Below are positions 34,718-43,445 of a stretch of DNA of 61,598 nucleotides, one piece after another (the first letter of the stretch is position 1; the number at the start of each line of letters is the position of its first letter). Position numbers and translations under genes: made by a program. The notes beneath the pieces are model-generated. The model saw only the letters and a program-made list of their open reading frames with translations, did not search any database and was not told where the DNA came from. Origin of the DNA: a virus. The stretch is taken from the IMG/VR virus record IMGVR_UViG_3300008110_004532, positions 5,583 to 67,180 of that record, one strand, 5' to 3'.

Positions 34718-36596
34718 CTGTACATTTCCAATATTGATTTTTTCTTTGATAGTGATATGCAACTCTAAAGAACTCTTCTTCTGAAAGAATACGATGATCA
34801 CCTGTATGATTTATTTCAATCACTGATGATTCTTGCCCTAATACTATTTTCGTAGTTTCAATATCTTGGCTGTTGTAAGTAATAGGATATTCTGTGTCTT
34901 TATCAACACAAAGTAAAATATTTAAATCTTCTAATGTTTTATTATTTAGATTGTATGTAACTTTTAAAAAATTACTTAGTTCATCAACAAACTGTTGTCG
35001 GTTTCTATGAAATTTAACACACGTAGCTGACTTGTATTCCCAATAGGTGTTATTTAATTTCGTTCCCCAAAACTCTCCGTTAAGTATAACATTTTCTATA
35101 TTTTCTTTAGTTAAAGTATGCTCAGAGTAAAACAGCTTAGGTTTAGCTTGTTCTATGTAGTTTATAAGATCAGATGTAAAACGAGTTTCATTAATTTTTA
35201 AAACATTCTTAACATACTTTATTATGTGATGAGCCCATCCGTAATAATACATCACAATTATCCAATGTGAAAACATGTAACCTTTTATTACTTCTTCAAA
35301 TGTTAAATGCTTTGTTGAACAAACAGTTCCCATAGTTTCAGTAATATAATTTTCTTCATCTTCTACATTTAACCAAAATGTGTCTAATGGAACTATCTTA
35401 GAAACTATATCTTTGCTTTTTAAATACTCAGGATTACTCATTGGAGCATTAGGAGTTAATGACAGTGGATGAATCATTAAGAAATTTTCTTGCCCCATAT
35501 CAATTAATTTTTGTATGCCTGTTATAAAGCTATCAAGAGTCTCTTCAGGCATAGGCCATATTAATTCAGAGTATGTTTTTATATCATTTTCTTTAAAAAA
35601 ATCCATTGACTCTTTAATAGTTTTTTCTTGAAGATTAAATCTATCAATGGCTTCTAATGTTTTTTCATTTAAGCTTTGTAGTGCAAATGTAATTCCTTTG
35701 AACAAGTTAGTGCCTGCTTTTTTGTCCAAGGAAGATATTTTTTTAATTCTTTCTGTATTATTTTTTGCCCAGTCTACATCCCATACATTAGGATATCCAG
35801 TTTCTAATTTTTTCTTTATAACATAGGCAGTTATATCATAATCTCTTTCAAGCATTCCCCAGTTACTATCGCATATTGACACGTATTCAATTTTGTTTTC
35901 TGAAATCCAATCAATTTCTTTATAAACTCTTTCAAGGTCAAACAGCTTTACTTTATTCCAATAGGAACTGCCTATATCGCAAAAGCTACAATGATAAGGG
36001 CAACCTCTTAGTGTTTCATAAGTTACTTGCCATAGAAACTTTTTATTATGTCTTTTTTCATAATTTTCCATAATAAAATTATAGAACCCCGATAATATAG
36101 GACTAGGCAGTTTATTAAGATTCTCAGTTCGATTTATTCCAGGTATAATTTTTCCAGGAAGAGAAATTCCGCCAATGTCATCAAAGTTTTTAGAATCTAA
36201 ATTGTTTAAAATAGATGTTAATGCGTTTTCGTTTTCCCCTAAAACTGCTATGTCAAAACACTTATTAGTTTTTAATAAAAAGGGATCTGTTGTACTAACT
36301 TGAGGCCCGCCTATAATTATAAAACTTTCAGGCCATTTTTCTTTAATTCTTTTTGCAAGTTTTCGATTATAGTTCCAATTCCAGATATAGCAACTCATAA
36401 TAACAACGTGAGGTGTATCTATTCTAGAAACAAATGACTCAATTGATTCTTTTTCTATTAGTACGTCTTTTAAAATAAAATTATTCTTAACAAAGTCGTT
36501 TTCAATCGCAGTAAGCCAATGATAAGATATAGCAAGTGGCAAAAATTTATTAGGGCCGTAACTGTCAACGACTTGAATCAAATATACATTTTTCAT
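34701..36596 (-). CDS. Radical SAM protein 3 with B12-binding-like N-domain
   Basis: 631 residues. The N-terminal 130 residues have the Rossmann-like order of cobalamin-binding domains (FIIIGGPQVSTTDPFLL, DIAVLGENENAL), but I do not see the base-off DxHxxG motif. The cluster site is C199-x3-C203-x2-C206 (CPYHCSFC). YSELIWPMPEET and the long C-terminal region match B12-dependent radical SAM enzymes, which methylate unreactive carbons or rearrange substrates. It is a single-gene unit with an AATAAATA octamer 6 bases before the ATG. Confidence 0.87.
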   Translation of the reverse strand: MKNVYLIQVVDSYGPNKFLPLAISYHWLTAIENDFVKNNFILKDVLIEKESIESFVSRIDTPHVVIMSCYIWNWNYNRKLAKRIKEKWPESFIIIGGPQVSTTDPFLLKTNKCFDIAVLGENENALTSILNNLDSKNFDDIGGISLPGKIIPGINRTENLNKLPSPILSGFYNFIMENYEKRHNKKFLWQVTYETLRGCPYHCSFCDIGSSYWNKVKLFDLERVYKEIDWISENKIEYVSICDSNWGMLERDYDITAYVIKKKLETGYPNVWDVDWAKNNTERIKKISSLDKKAGTNLFKGITFALQSLNEKTLEAIDRFNLQEKTIKESMDFFKENDIKTYSELIWPMPEETLDSFITGIQKLIDMGQENFLMIHPLSLTPNAPMSNPEYLKSKDIVSKIVPLDTFWLNVEDEENYITETMGTVCSTKHLTFEEVIKGYMFSHWIIVMYYYGWAHHIIKYVKNVLKINETRFTSDLINYIEQAKPKLFYSEHTLTKENIENVILNGEFWGTKLNNTYWEYKSATCVKFHRNRQQFVDELSNFLKVTYNLNNKTLEDLNILLCVDKDTEYPITYNSQDIETTKIVLGQESSVIEINHTGDHRILSEEEFFRVAYHYQRKNQYWKCTVKHVE

Positions 36597-36602
36597 ATGT
36601 AT

Positions 36603-36610
36603 TATTTATT
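36603..36610 (-). promoter_or_regulatory. Late promoter octamer, 6 bases before ATG 36596
   Basis: On minus AATAAATA. No Shine-Dalgarno site between it and the ATG. Confidence 0.68.
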
Positions 36611-36626
36611 AACGCATTTTTTTAGA

Positions 36627-36634
36627 AGTAAATA
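36627..36634 (+). promoter_or_regulatory. Late promoter octamer before ATGATG 36636/36639
   Basis: AGTAAATA, then TATG, then ATG at 36639. It is back to back with the minus-strand octamer at 36603-36610, giving a compact divergent promoter pair. Confidence 0.5.
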
Positions 36635-36638
36635 TATG

Positions 36639-37196
36639 ATGTTAACTACAAAAAATTTAATAGATTGGGATAAAATCATTTTCAACATCAGTCCTGAAAG
36701 CGGTGATCCAATCACTATGTCTGCTGTGCTAAACAAATCAGAGCACTCAAGGACTGACAAACAACTTATGTCAGACTATGAAGAAATAGCAAAGACATGG
36801 CTAAATGCAGGTTACAACTTAGAAAATATCAAATGGTATGATTATTATCCAGGGGAACATTTTGATAAAAGTATAGAAACTGCTTTTGAAAATTTAGTAA
36901 ATGCCAAAGCTAGAAGAGTTTGGATTAGTGAAATAATGCCTGGAATAACTTCGCCTTATCACTGGGACGTAGAAGACTATGAGCAACAATGGCTTAGTGA
37001 AGGCAATCTAGTTAGATATACTTGTTTTATAGAACAGCCTACTGATGGTCACATTTTTGTATTAGAAGATCAACACTTTTATAATCCCGAACAGCATTCA
37101 GTAATCAAATGGGAAAATCATCGTCACTATCACGCTGGATCAAACTGCGGATTTAAACCCTTTTATCTTTTTCATTTTGTAGGAACTCCTAGATGA
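36639..37196 (+). CDS. 2OG-Fe(II) oxygenase-like protein 4
   Basis: 185 residues. I choose the second ATG of ATGATG because the protein then begins MLTTKNLIDW, matching the paralogue at 50618 (MLTTNGLINW), and because it fits the promoter spacing. GITSPYHWDVEDYE gives HxD. HRHYHAGSNCGFKPFYLFHF gives the distal His region and closing strand. It overlaps the next, related gene by 4 bases and heads a five-gene operon with two radical SAM genes and a nitroreductase-like gene. Confidence 0.75.
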   Translation: MLTTKNLIDWDKIIFNISPESGDPITMSAVLNKSEHSRTDKQLMSDYEEIAKTWLNAGYNLENIKWYDYYPGEHFDKSIETAFENLVNAKARRVWISEIMPGITSPYHWDVEDYEQQWLSEGNLVRYTCFIEQPTDGHIFVLEDQHFYNPEQHSVIKWENHRHYHAGSNCGFKPFYLFHFVGTPR

Positions 37197-37738
37197 TCAA
37201 TTATATAGGAAACTCTAGTTCTATTATTAATTGGCAAGCACTGATAGACAATTTAAAAAATCAAGAGCCTGCTTATGTAGGCCCTAGTCACAGTAGAAAA
37301 GATAATATTCCTGGAGTTCATAACATTTTAGATAAGTGGGATGCCGCAGGATATGTGTTACAAGAAAATGGCGGCACTGTTGGATGGGATATGTTTCTCC
37401 CTCATAAAAATTTTGACGTTGAAATAGTTAACAAATTTGCTAAGTTCGTAGGACTTACATCTTATAACAGTGCATGGGTCAGCAGAGTTAATCCAGGTAT
37501 GGTTGTTCCTTATCATTGGGATGTTCATGACAATGAAGAAGAACTTTCTAGAATGGGAAATTTTAAAAGATGGCATTGTCACATTAGTGCCTCGAGTTTT
37601 GGTCATGCATTTTTTGCAGACAATCAATGTTTTTATAATCAAGAGCAGGGTGCGGTTTACGAATGGGACGATAGGCGACATTGGCACGGTGGAATAAATT
37701 GCGGACTAGTGCCAAAGTATGTTTTTAATTTTTGGTAA
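37193..37738 (+). CDS. 2OG-Fe(II) oxygenase-like protein 5
   Basis: 181 residues, a tandem relative of the previous gene: INWQALIDNL at the start, GMVVPYHWDVHDNE with HxD, CFYNQEQGAVYEWDDRRHWH with the distal His. The tandem arrangement points to duplication and divergence. Possible roles are successive hydroxylations on one substrate or one subunit each of a heterodimer. Confidence 0.75.
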   Translation: MINYIGNSSSIINWQALIDNLKNQEPAYVGPSHSRKDNIPGVHNILDKWDAAGYVLQENGGTVGWDMFLPHKNFDVEIVNKFAKFVGLTSYNSAWVSRVNPGMVVPYHWDVHDNEEELSRMGNFKRWHCHISASSFGHAFFADNQCFYNQEQGAVYEWDDRRHWHGGINCGLVPKYVFNFW

Positions 37739-37741
37739 TAT

Positions 37742-39160
37742 ATGGAAGAAATAAACGAATACTGGGAACAACCAGAAGAAACTAAAATTGGTCATTGGCA
37801 AAATGTCATAAAAGAAAAAACAGGAAGTTCTACTTTCTGTGCTTTACCTTGGGTACACTTTGCTACACGACCAAACGGAGATATGCGTCTTTGCTGTTCT
37901 GCTAACGCTAGTGGTGCTGGTACTGATCATGAAGTAGGTCTAGTTAAAAATGAAAGAGGAGTTCCTGCAAACTTTGGCAAAGAAACACCTATGAGTGCAT
38001 GGAACAATGAATACATGAAGGATGTACGTTTGACTATGTTAGAAGGAAAAATTCCTGCTAGTTGTCAAAAGTGTTACAAAGAAGAAAGCAAAGGTGTTGC
38101 TAGTAAACGTATTTGGGAAACAGCTTATTGGACGTTAGACGGTGTTGACCTAGAAGAACTAGTAAAGCAAACAGAAGAAGATGGAACTATACCAGAAAAA
38201 CTAGTTTATCTAGATTTAAGACTAGGGCATACTTGCAATCTAAAATGTGTTATGTGCAGTCCTCATGACAGCAGCTTATGGGTTCAAGATCATAAAAAAA
38301 TCTATCCTTTGTTACAGCATGATGCTTTAAAAAATCAAATGGGATGGGATCAAAAGAGTTTTAATAACTATTGGCATGAGAATCCAGACTTCTGGAAAGA
38401 AATGTATGCACAGATTCCTAATCTTAAACAGGTGTACTTTGCAGGCGGTGAACCTCTTTTAATTAAAGAACATAAAACTTTCTTAGAAGAAATTATTCGT
38501 CAAGGATATGCTGACAAAATATTGATTAGATATAACACCAACGGACTGCTAATAGATGATACTATAATAGAGCTATGGAAAAAATTTAAAAAAGTTAAAG
38601 TTGGGTTTAGTATAGACGCATTAACTGATAGAAATTACTATATTAGATTTCCTAGCGAATGGAGTAAGATAGAAAAGAATCTTCATATATTAGACAACAC
38701 TCCTAGCAATATAGAAGTTAGCATTGCTACTGCTATACAAATTTTAAATATAAAACATTTACCAGAATTTGCCAAATGGAAGATTCAACAGAACTTTAAG
38801 AAAGTAAACTTTGAAAACGTTACAGGAGGCATACAAGCCGGCGGCGGAATTTTTAATATGCATTTGTTGTATATTCCTACTTTTTTAAGTATACGCTGCT
38901 TACCTAACGAAGATAAAGCAGAAGTTAGAAAACTTTTTGGAGAGCTTGCTAATTGGTTGTATGTAAACTATAGACAAGATGAAGATTTTTGGAAGATTAA
39001 TCCTTACGGATGGAAACGTTGGCAAGCTGTGTTAGATTTTATGGATGCCGAAGATCACACACATTTGCTGCCTGCGTTTAAAGAATACATTGAAAATTTA
39101 GATCCAATTAGAAAAACTAATTTTAAAAACTATTTTCCTGAACTAGCTCACTTAATATAA
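37742..39160 (+). CDS. Radical SAM protein 4 with N-terminal Cys-rich (Twitch/SPASM-like) domain
   Basis: 472 residues. The N-terminal domain has Cys33, Cys51, Cys52, Cys108 and Cys111, an auxiliary-cluster pattern. The radical SAM site is C165-x3-C169-x2-C172 (CNLKCVMC), followed by YFAGGEPLL and YNTNGLL. Putting the auxiliary-cluster domain before the barrel is a known variant in marine phages. The gene at 45420-46688 has the same architecture. Proteins with this build are often peptide or protein modifiers, which is inference here. Confidence 0.9.
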   Translation: MEEINEYWEQPEETKIGHWQNVIKEKTGSSTFCALPWVHFATRPNGDMRLCCSANASGAGTDHEVGLVKNERGVPANFGKETPMSAWNNEYMKDVRLTMLEGKIPASCQKCYKEESKGVASKRIWETAYWTLDGVDLEELVKQTEEDGTIPEKLVYLDLRLGHTCNLKCVMCSPHDSSLWVQDHKKIYPLLQHDALKNQMGWDQKSFNNYWHENPDFWKEMYAQIPNLKQVYFAGGEPLLIKEHKTFLEEIIRQGYADKILIRYNTNGLLIDDTIIELWKKFKKVKVGFSIDALTDRNYYIRFPSEWSKIEKNLHILDNTPSNIEVSIATAIQILNIKHLPEFAKWKIQQNFKKVNFENVTGGIQAGGGIFNMHLLYIPTFLSIRCLPNEDKAEVRKLFGELANWLYVNYRQDEDFWKINPYGWKRWQAVLDFMDAEDHTHLLPAFKEYIENLDPIRKTNFKNYFPELAHLI

Positions 39161-40158
39161 TGAAAAGAAAGATTATAAAAATTACCAACAATGTAAGTCC
39201 TAATGTTTTTAGGCTTGAATGGGTAGTGGGTAATTTGTGCAATCGTAAATGCTGGTATTGCTTTCCCGGAGCAAATGAAGGAACTTATCCTTTTCCTTCT
39301 GATATAGAGCTCATAAAGAAGAACTTTACTACCATGTTTGACAGTTACAAGGAAAACGGTATAGATACGTTTGAAATATTACTTACAGGAGGAGAGCCTA
39401 CTTTATGGAAAGAATTTCCTGAAGTACTAAACTTTTTTAAAGAAAACTATAATGTTGTAATACGCACATTAACTAACGGGTATAAAAAATTAGATTGGTG
39501 GAAAGAAAATGCAAAATTTTTCGATCATGTAGAGATATCAGTACACAATGAAAATTCTGATATAGACCATATAATTTCTGTAGCAGATTACTTATTTGAA
39601 TCTAAAACTATGGTAGTGGCAAATGTTTTAATGGATCCTAAAAACTTTGATGTTTGTAAAGACATTGTTGAAAAATTAAAGACCAGCAAACACCCATGGC
39701 CTATTATAACTAAAACAGTGTTCTTTGAAGGTATTCCTGACTATACAGAAGAACAGTCTTTGTATTTTAAGGGAACGTTAAAACATAGACTTCCTGACAT
39801 AGAACAAGTTAAAACATTCTTTAAGGGTAGAATAGAAGGTAATAGATATCAAGTTACTTACGATGACGGAGAAATATTTGTAGTACCAAATGATAGATGG
39901 ATAGCGTTAGAAAAATTAAATCATTTTTACGGATGGGAATGTAATTTAGGTGTTGAAGCTATGCAAATTACCAGTGAAGGGATACTAACCGGCGGGTGCG
40001 GCCAGCAGCTACACGGAAGCGATCATCACTACAATATTTTAGATCCAGACTTCAGTAATAAATTTAAAGCTCCAAAAAATCCAATAACCTGTAAACAGAT
40101 TACTTGCGGATGCACTACAGAAATACATATTAATAAATCTAAGTTAAATAATATATAA
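39160..40158 (+). CDS. Radical SAM protein 5
   Basis: 332 residues. C27-x3-C31-x2-C34 in CNRKCWYCFPGANEGTYPFP, then LTGGEPTLW and RTLTNGYKK. C-terminal Cys residues (WECNLGVEAMQ, GGCGQQL, CKQITCGC) suggest an auxiliary cluster. It is closely related to the gene at 42468-43445, which shares the PGAxEGT segment after the cluster. It starts on the last base of the preceding gene, so translation is coupled. Confidence 0.9.
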   Translation: MKRKIIKITNNVSPNVFRLEWVVGNLCNRKCWYCFPGANEGTYPFPSDIELIKKNFTTMFDSYKENGIDTFEILLTGGEPTLWKEFPEVLNFFKENYNVVIRTLTNGYKKLDWWKENAKFFDHVEISVHNENSDIDHIISVADYLFESKTMVVANVLMDPKNFDVCKDIVEKLKTSKHPWPIITKTVFFEGIPDYTEEQSLYFKGTLKHRLPDIEQVKTFFKGRIEGNRYQVTYDDGEIFVVPNDRWIALEKLNHFYGWECNLGVEAMQITSEGILTGGCGQQLHGSDHHYNILDPDFSNKFKAPKNPITCKQITCGCTTEIHINKSKLNNI

Positions 40159-40170
40159 TGGAGATTTCAA

Positions 40171-40779
40171 ATGGGTAATTTAACTGATGCCGCAAAAAGT
40201 GCCAATCACTGCCAAAGAAATTGGTCTAATCGTTTAGTAGACGAAGATATAGTACAAGAACTTATAGGTGTTGCTACTAATATGCCTACTAAACAAAACG
40301 AAGAATACTACGGATTGTTAGTAACAACAAATCAAGAATTTAATCATACTGTTTATATGCACTCATACGCGGTTGCAAAAAACGTTATGAAATTACCTTT
40401 TGAAAGACGTCACTTAACTAATCACAATACTCAATTAAGAGCTCCTTTACAATTTCATTATCTTGTTGAAGCTGGAAAGAAATTTCAACACGGACAGCTT
40501 GAAAATGCAGGATTTTTTAGCATAGGAATTAGTGCAGGCGCACTAGGTTTAGCAGCTAACTCTCTTGGATTAAAAACAGGATACTGTGTTTGTTTAGATC
40601 ATCAACCTATAGTTACCATGATAAATCAAGAATTTAATACACCTTATACTGGTATCTTATTAAGTATAGGTATAGGATATCCTGAAGAAAATCTTAGATG
40701 GAACATTGGTCGAAGACCAGCTGGACAAACTTTTGTTAAGCCATCATATAAAAAATCTATAAAAGTTTTTAGGAAGTAA
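40171..40779 (+). CDS. Nitroreductase-like flavoprotein
   Basis: 202 residues. NHCQRNWSNRLVDEDIVQEL, then ATNMPTKQNEEYYGLLV match the FMN-binding start of the nitroreductase fold (R-x-x-R and P-S/T-x-x-N). GAGFFSIG-like NAGFFSIGISAGALGLAANS and LGLKTGYC in the middle are family blocks, as is the closing LSIGIGYPEE. These enzymes reduce or dehydrogenate with FMN, including azoline oxidases of peptide natural products. It has a GGAGA ribosome site and closes the operon. Confidence 0.8.
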   Translation: MGNLTDAAKSANHCQRNWSNRLVDEDIVQELIGVATNMPTKQNEEYYGLLVTTNQEFNHTVYMHSYAVAKNVMKLPFERRHLTNHNTQLRAPLQFHYLVEAGKKFQHGQLENAGFFSIGISAGALGLAANSLGLKTGYCVCLDHQPIVTMINQEFNTPYTGILLSIGIGYPEENLRWNIGRRPAGQTFVKPSYKKSIKVFRK

Positions 40780-40787
40780 TCCTATCT

Positions 40788-40795
40788 AATAAATA
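40788..40795 (+). promoter_or_regulatory. Late promoter octamer upstream of ATG 40817
   Basis: AATAAATA inside the palindrome CTAATAAATATTAG (40786-40799). A leader of roughly 15 bases with AGGA follows. Confidence 0.65.
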
Positions 40796-40816
40796 TTAGA
40801 AAATAGGACTTTCGCG

Positions 40817-41872
40817 ATGAAAATAAGCAAAATACCAGGACTAGGTAGATTCGGTGTCTACATTGATAATGTCGATCTTAATAACATTTCAACTGAAGAA
40901 TGGATGGAGATTGGAAAAATACATTTAGAGTCTCTAGTCACTATAATTAGAAATACAGACGTAACACCCTTAAATTACTATAGACTAATGATGCAGTGGG
41001 GTCCAAGCAGATGGAACCGCCCAATTTCATTTTATAAAAAATACGGTAAGCCGTTGAAAGAATTAGTATTAAACAAAGAATTGGACGAAGAAGATCAATT
41101 GGTATTTGATAACGGTCGTAGATGGCAATATGACAAACGCTGCCCTGGCATGGTTTGCGTAACTCCTAAGAAGAATACTCGCGGTGAAAGTATGGGAATA
41201 TTTGGAGACGGTGAGTTGTTATGGCACAGTAACGAATGTGGTGATGTGGCATTTACTCCTGGGGTAGCATTATTAGGATTTGAAAACGTTGATAAAACTG
41301 CTACTGGGTTTTGTACCAGTCCAGATTGGTATGAAAAGCAAAGTGAAAGCTTTCGCAGTGAGTTAGACGAGATGATTATTGTACATAACTATCGTCCAAT
41401 GGCAATGAGTCCTATTGTAATTGAAGATCAAGAAAAGTTTTATAAAAACAATATGGCTCCTGAGAATGACATGAAGGTGCCGTTGATTATAAAGAGTCCT
41501 GGAGATATCAAAGGAGTACATTTAGGAATTAATACGTTTGATAAAATTGAAGGTATGAGTTTAGAAGAAAGCAAAAAGATCTTTAATAAAATCCGAAGCG
41601 AAATGATTGTTCCTGAATATTGTTACGATCACTGGTATGGAGGCAAAGACATTTGTTTATTTGACAACAGCATTACTTTACACAATAGATCTATACATGA
41701 GAGCATTGGTGTAGCACCAAATCGACTTGGTTTAAGGATTCAATACGACTTTGACAAATTAACTGGTAAATCTTACAATCCATTTTATCAAGAAGAATTT
41801 AATCAACTTAAACAAGACAGACTATCTATCTTAGACAAAGCCATGGAAGGCATGGTTATTAGCACTAACTAA
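40817..41872 (+). CDS. TauD/TfdA-like oxygenase with altered iron motif
   Basis: 351 residues. IPGLGRFGVYIDNVDL at the start, ELLWHSNECGDVAFTPGVAL near 133-152, and LFDNSITLHNRS plus PNRLGLRIQYDF near the end give the TauD order. The first His137 is followed by Ser-Asn139, not the usual x-Asp, so the facial triad is H-x-N with Glu140 next to it. The distal His and the 2-oxoglutarate Arg are present. Activity could be kept with a different ligand set or lost. The gene leads an operon with an unknown protein and a radical SAM gene. Confidence 0.8.
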   Translation: MKISKIPGLGRFGVYIDNVDLNNISTEEWMEIGKIHLESLVTIIRNTDVTPLNYYRLMMQWGPSRWNRPISFYKKYGKPLKELVLNKELDEEDQLVFDNGRRWQYDKRCPGMVCVTPKKNTRGESMGIFGDGELLWHSNECGDVAFTPGVALLGFENVDKTATGFCTSPDWYEKQSESFRSELDEMIIVHNYRPMAMSPIVIEDQEKFYKNNMAPENDMKVPLIIKSPGDIKGVHLGINTFDKIEGMSLEESKKIFNKIRSEMIVPEYCYDHWYGGKDICLFDNSITLHNRSIHESIGVAPNRLGLRIQYDFDKLTGKSYNPFYQEEFNQLKQDRLSILDKAMEGMVISTN

Positions 41873-42468
41873 TGTCTTACAAGATTGTTGAATATTCACC
41901 TACTCTAGACCTTGAAGAATTCTATAAAGAAAATCAACGCCGAGGCCTAGAGAATAATGCTACTCAACAGGCAATGTTTGATTGTTTTCGTAATGAAAAG
42001 CAATGGAACGGTTGGCTAGTAGAATACAATAATAGATTTATCGGAGGTGTGTGCATACACAGCTTCGATGATGTCATGGGTCCCAACAGCTATAGAATCT
42101 ATGCCAGATCTTGTTTTCATACAGAGTACAGTATGAAACCTACTGGTTATATAAAAGAACACTACGCTAGTTTACAGAATGTAGGCTTACAACTTTTTAC
42201 TCCTGTTTCTATTGAGTGGGCAGGATTAGATAAAAAATTCTACGGTAGCAGTAACTCTAGAGATGTAGGGTCTGCACAGGTTGTAGATAAAGTTTGGTTT
42301 CCAAGGTTAGCAGAAAGAGGAATATTTACTAAAGTTAAAGAAGTATTCTATCGAGGACACTACCAAAATATCTGGGAGCTAAATGTACAAGAATATCTTC
42401 AACAGATTCAAAAAGTTCCTCTTTGGGAATGTCAGTTTCCTTTAAAAGACGTAAGAAAGAAAATTTAA
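41872..42468 (+). CDS. Unknown protein, possibly GNAT-like
   Basis: 198 residues. It begins with IVEYSPTLDLEEFYKENQRRG and has a WLVEYNNRFIGGVCIHSF strand pair, which resembles the first strands of a GNAT acyltransferase. The acetyl-CoA loop (R/Q-x-x-G-x-G/A) is not obvious. The middle is aromatic-rich. It overlaps the genes on both sides by one base, so it is part of the TauD-like/radical SAM operon. Confidence 0.45.
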   Translation: MSYKIVEYSPTLDLEEFYKENQRRGLENNATQQAMFDCFRNEKQWNGWLVEYNNRFIGGVCIHSFDDVMGPNSYRIYARSCFHTEYSMKPTGYIKEHYASLQNVGLQLFTPVSIEWAGLDKKFYGSSNSRDVGSAQVVDKVWFPRLAERGIFTKVKEVFYRGHYQNIWELNVQEYLQQIQKVPLWECQFPLKDVRKKI

Positions 42469-43445
42469 TGTTAACTCAAGTCATTGAAGGAAGAGCAAGT
42501 AATGTACTTACAATAGAATTTATGCTAGGCAATCTATGTAATTACAAATGTTCTTACTGTTATCCGGGAGCGCACGAAGGTACTCATCTTTGGCCTGATG
42601 TAGATATCATTATAAAAAATATTTCACATTTATTTGACGTATACAAATTGCAGGGGAAAACTAAATTTGAATTATATATTGTAGGAGGAGAACCTACACT
42701 ATGGAAAGATTTACCTAAGTTTTGTAATTTTTTAAAAAATAATTATGATACAATTATTAGAATGTCTACTAACGGATACAGAAAATCTGATTGGTGGAAA
42801 GAACATTCTAAACTTTTTGATGCTGTAGAAATTTCAGTACATCACGAATTTGCCAAGTCAAATCATATTAAAGAAGTTGGTGATACGTTGTATAGAGAAA
42901 ATACCAATCTAGTTGCAAACGTCTTGATGGATCCAAATCATTTTGATAAATGTATGAATCTTTTAGAAGACTTAAAGACTAGTAACGAATCATGGCCTAT
43001 TATAGCTAAGACTGTACACATTGACGGTAATACTTTGTATACAGATTCTCAAGAAGAATATTTAAAATCATCGCTAAAAAGAATGCCAAACATGAGTTGG
43101 TGGAAAAATTTAAAACACAACGAAGAATATGAAACTTGGGTTATTGAAGACAATATAAAGAAAAAGGTAGAAGACAATTACCTACGTTTAAACGGAAAAA
43201 ATAGATTTAACGGTTGGAGTTGTAATCTTGGATTGGATCATTTACATATATCTATGTCCGGAGAAGTAACTGGAAAATGTGGGCAATCTCTTTACGGTAA
43301 AAAGATTTACTATAACTTGTATAAAGATAATTTTTCTTTAGTTTTTAATCCTACGATAGGTCCTGTAATCTGCACCAAAGATGTTTGCATGTGCGGATTT
43401 GAAACTAATATAAGTAAAAAAATAATTCCTATTAAATCTCAGTAA
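42468..43445 (+). CDS. Radical SAM protein 6
   Basis: 325 residues from ATG 42468, which overlaps the upstream stop (TAATG); an earlier in-frame ATG lies within that gene. C24-x3-C28-x2-C31 is in CNYKCSYCYPGAHEGTHLWP, then VGGEPTLWK and RMSTNGYRK. C-terminal CNLGLDHL, KCGQSL and CTKDVCMC match the gene at 39160-40158. It converges with the gene at 43432 and overlaps it by 14 bases. Confidence 0.9.
   Translation: MLTQVIEGRASNVLTIEFMLGNLCNYKCSYCYPGAHEGTHLWPDVDIIIKNISHLFDVYKLQGKTKFELYIVGGEPTLWKDLPKFCNFLKNNYDTIIRMSTNGYRKSDWWKEHSKLFDAVEISVHHEFAKSNHIKEVGDTLYRENTNLVANVLMDPNHFDKCMNLLEDLKTSNESWPIIAKTVHIDGNTLYTDSQEEYLKSSLKRMPNMSWWKNLKHNEEYETWVIEDNIKKKVEDNYLRLNGKNRFNGWSCNLGLDHLHISMSGEVTGKCGQSLYGKKIYYNLYKDNFSLVFNPTIGPVICTKDVCMCGFETNISKKIIPIKSQ

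Noticed and set aside
36519-36638. An upstream start for the oxygenase at 36639
   Set aside because: The extension is sequence opposite the radical SAM gene start and the divergent promoter. The paralogue at 50618 begins at the equivalent of 36639.
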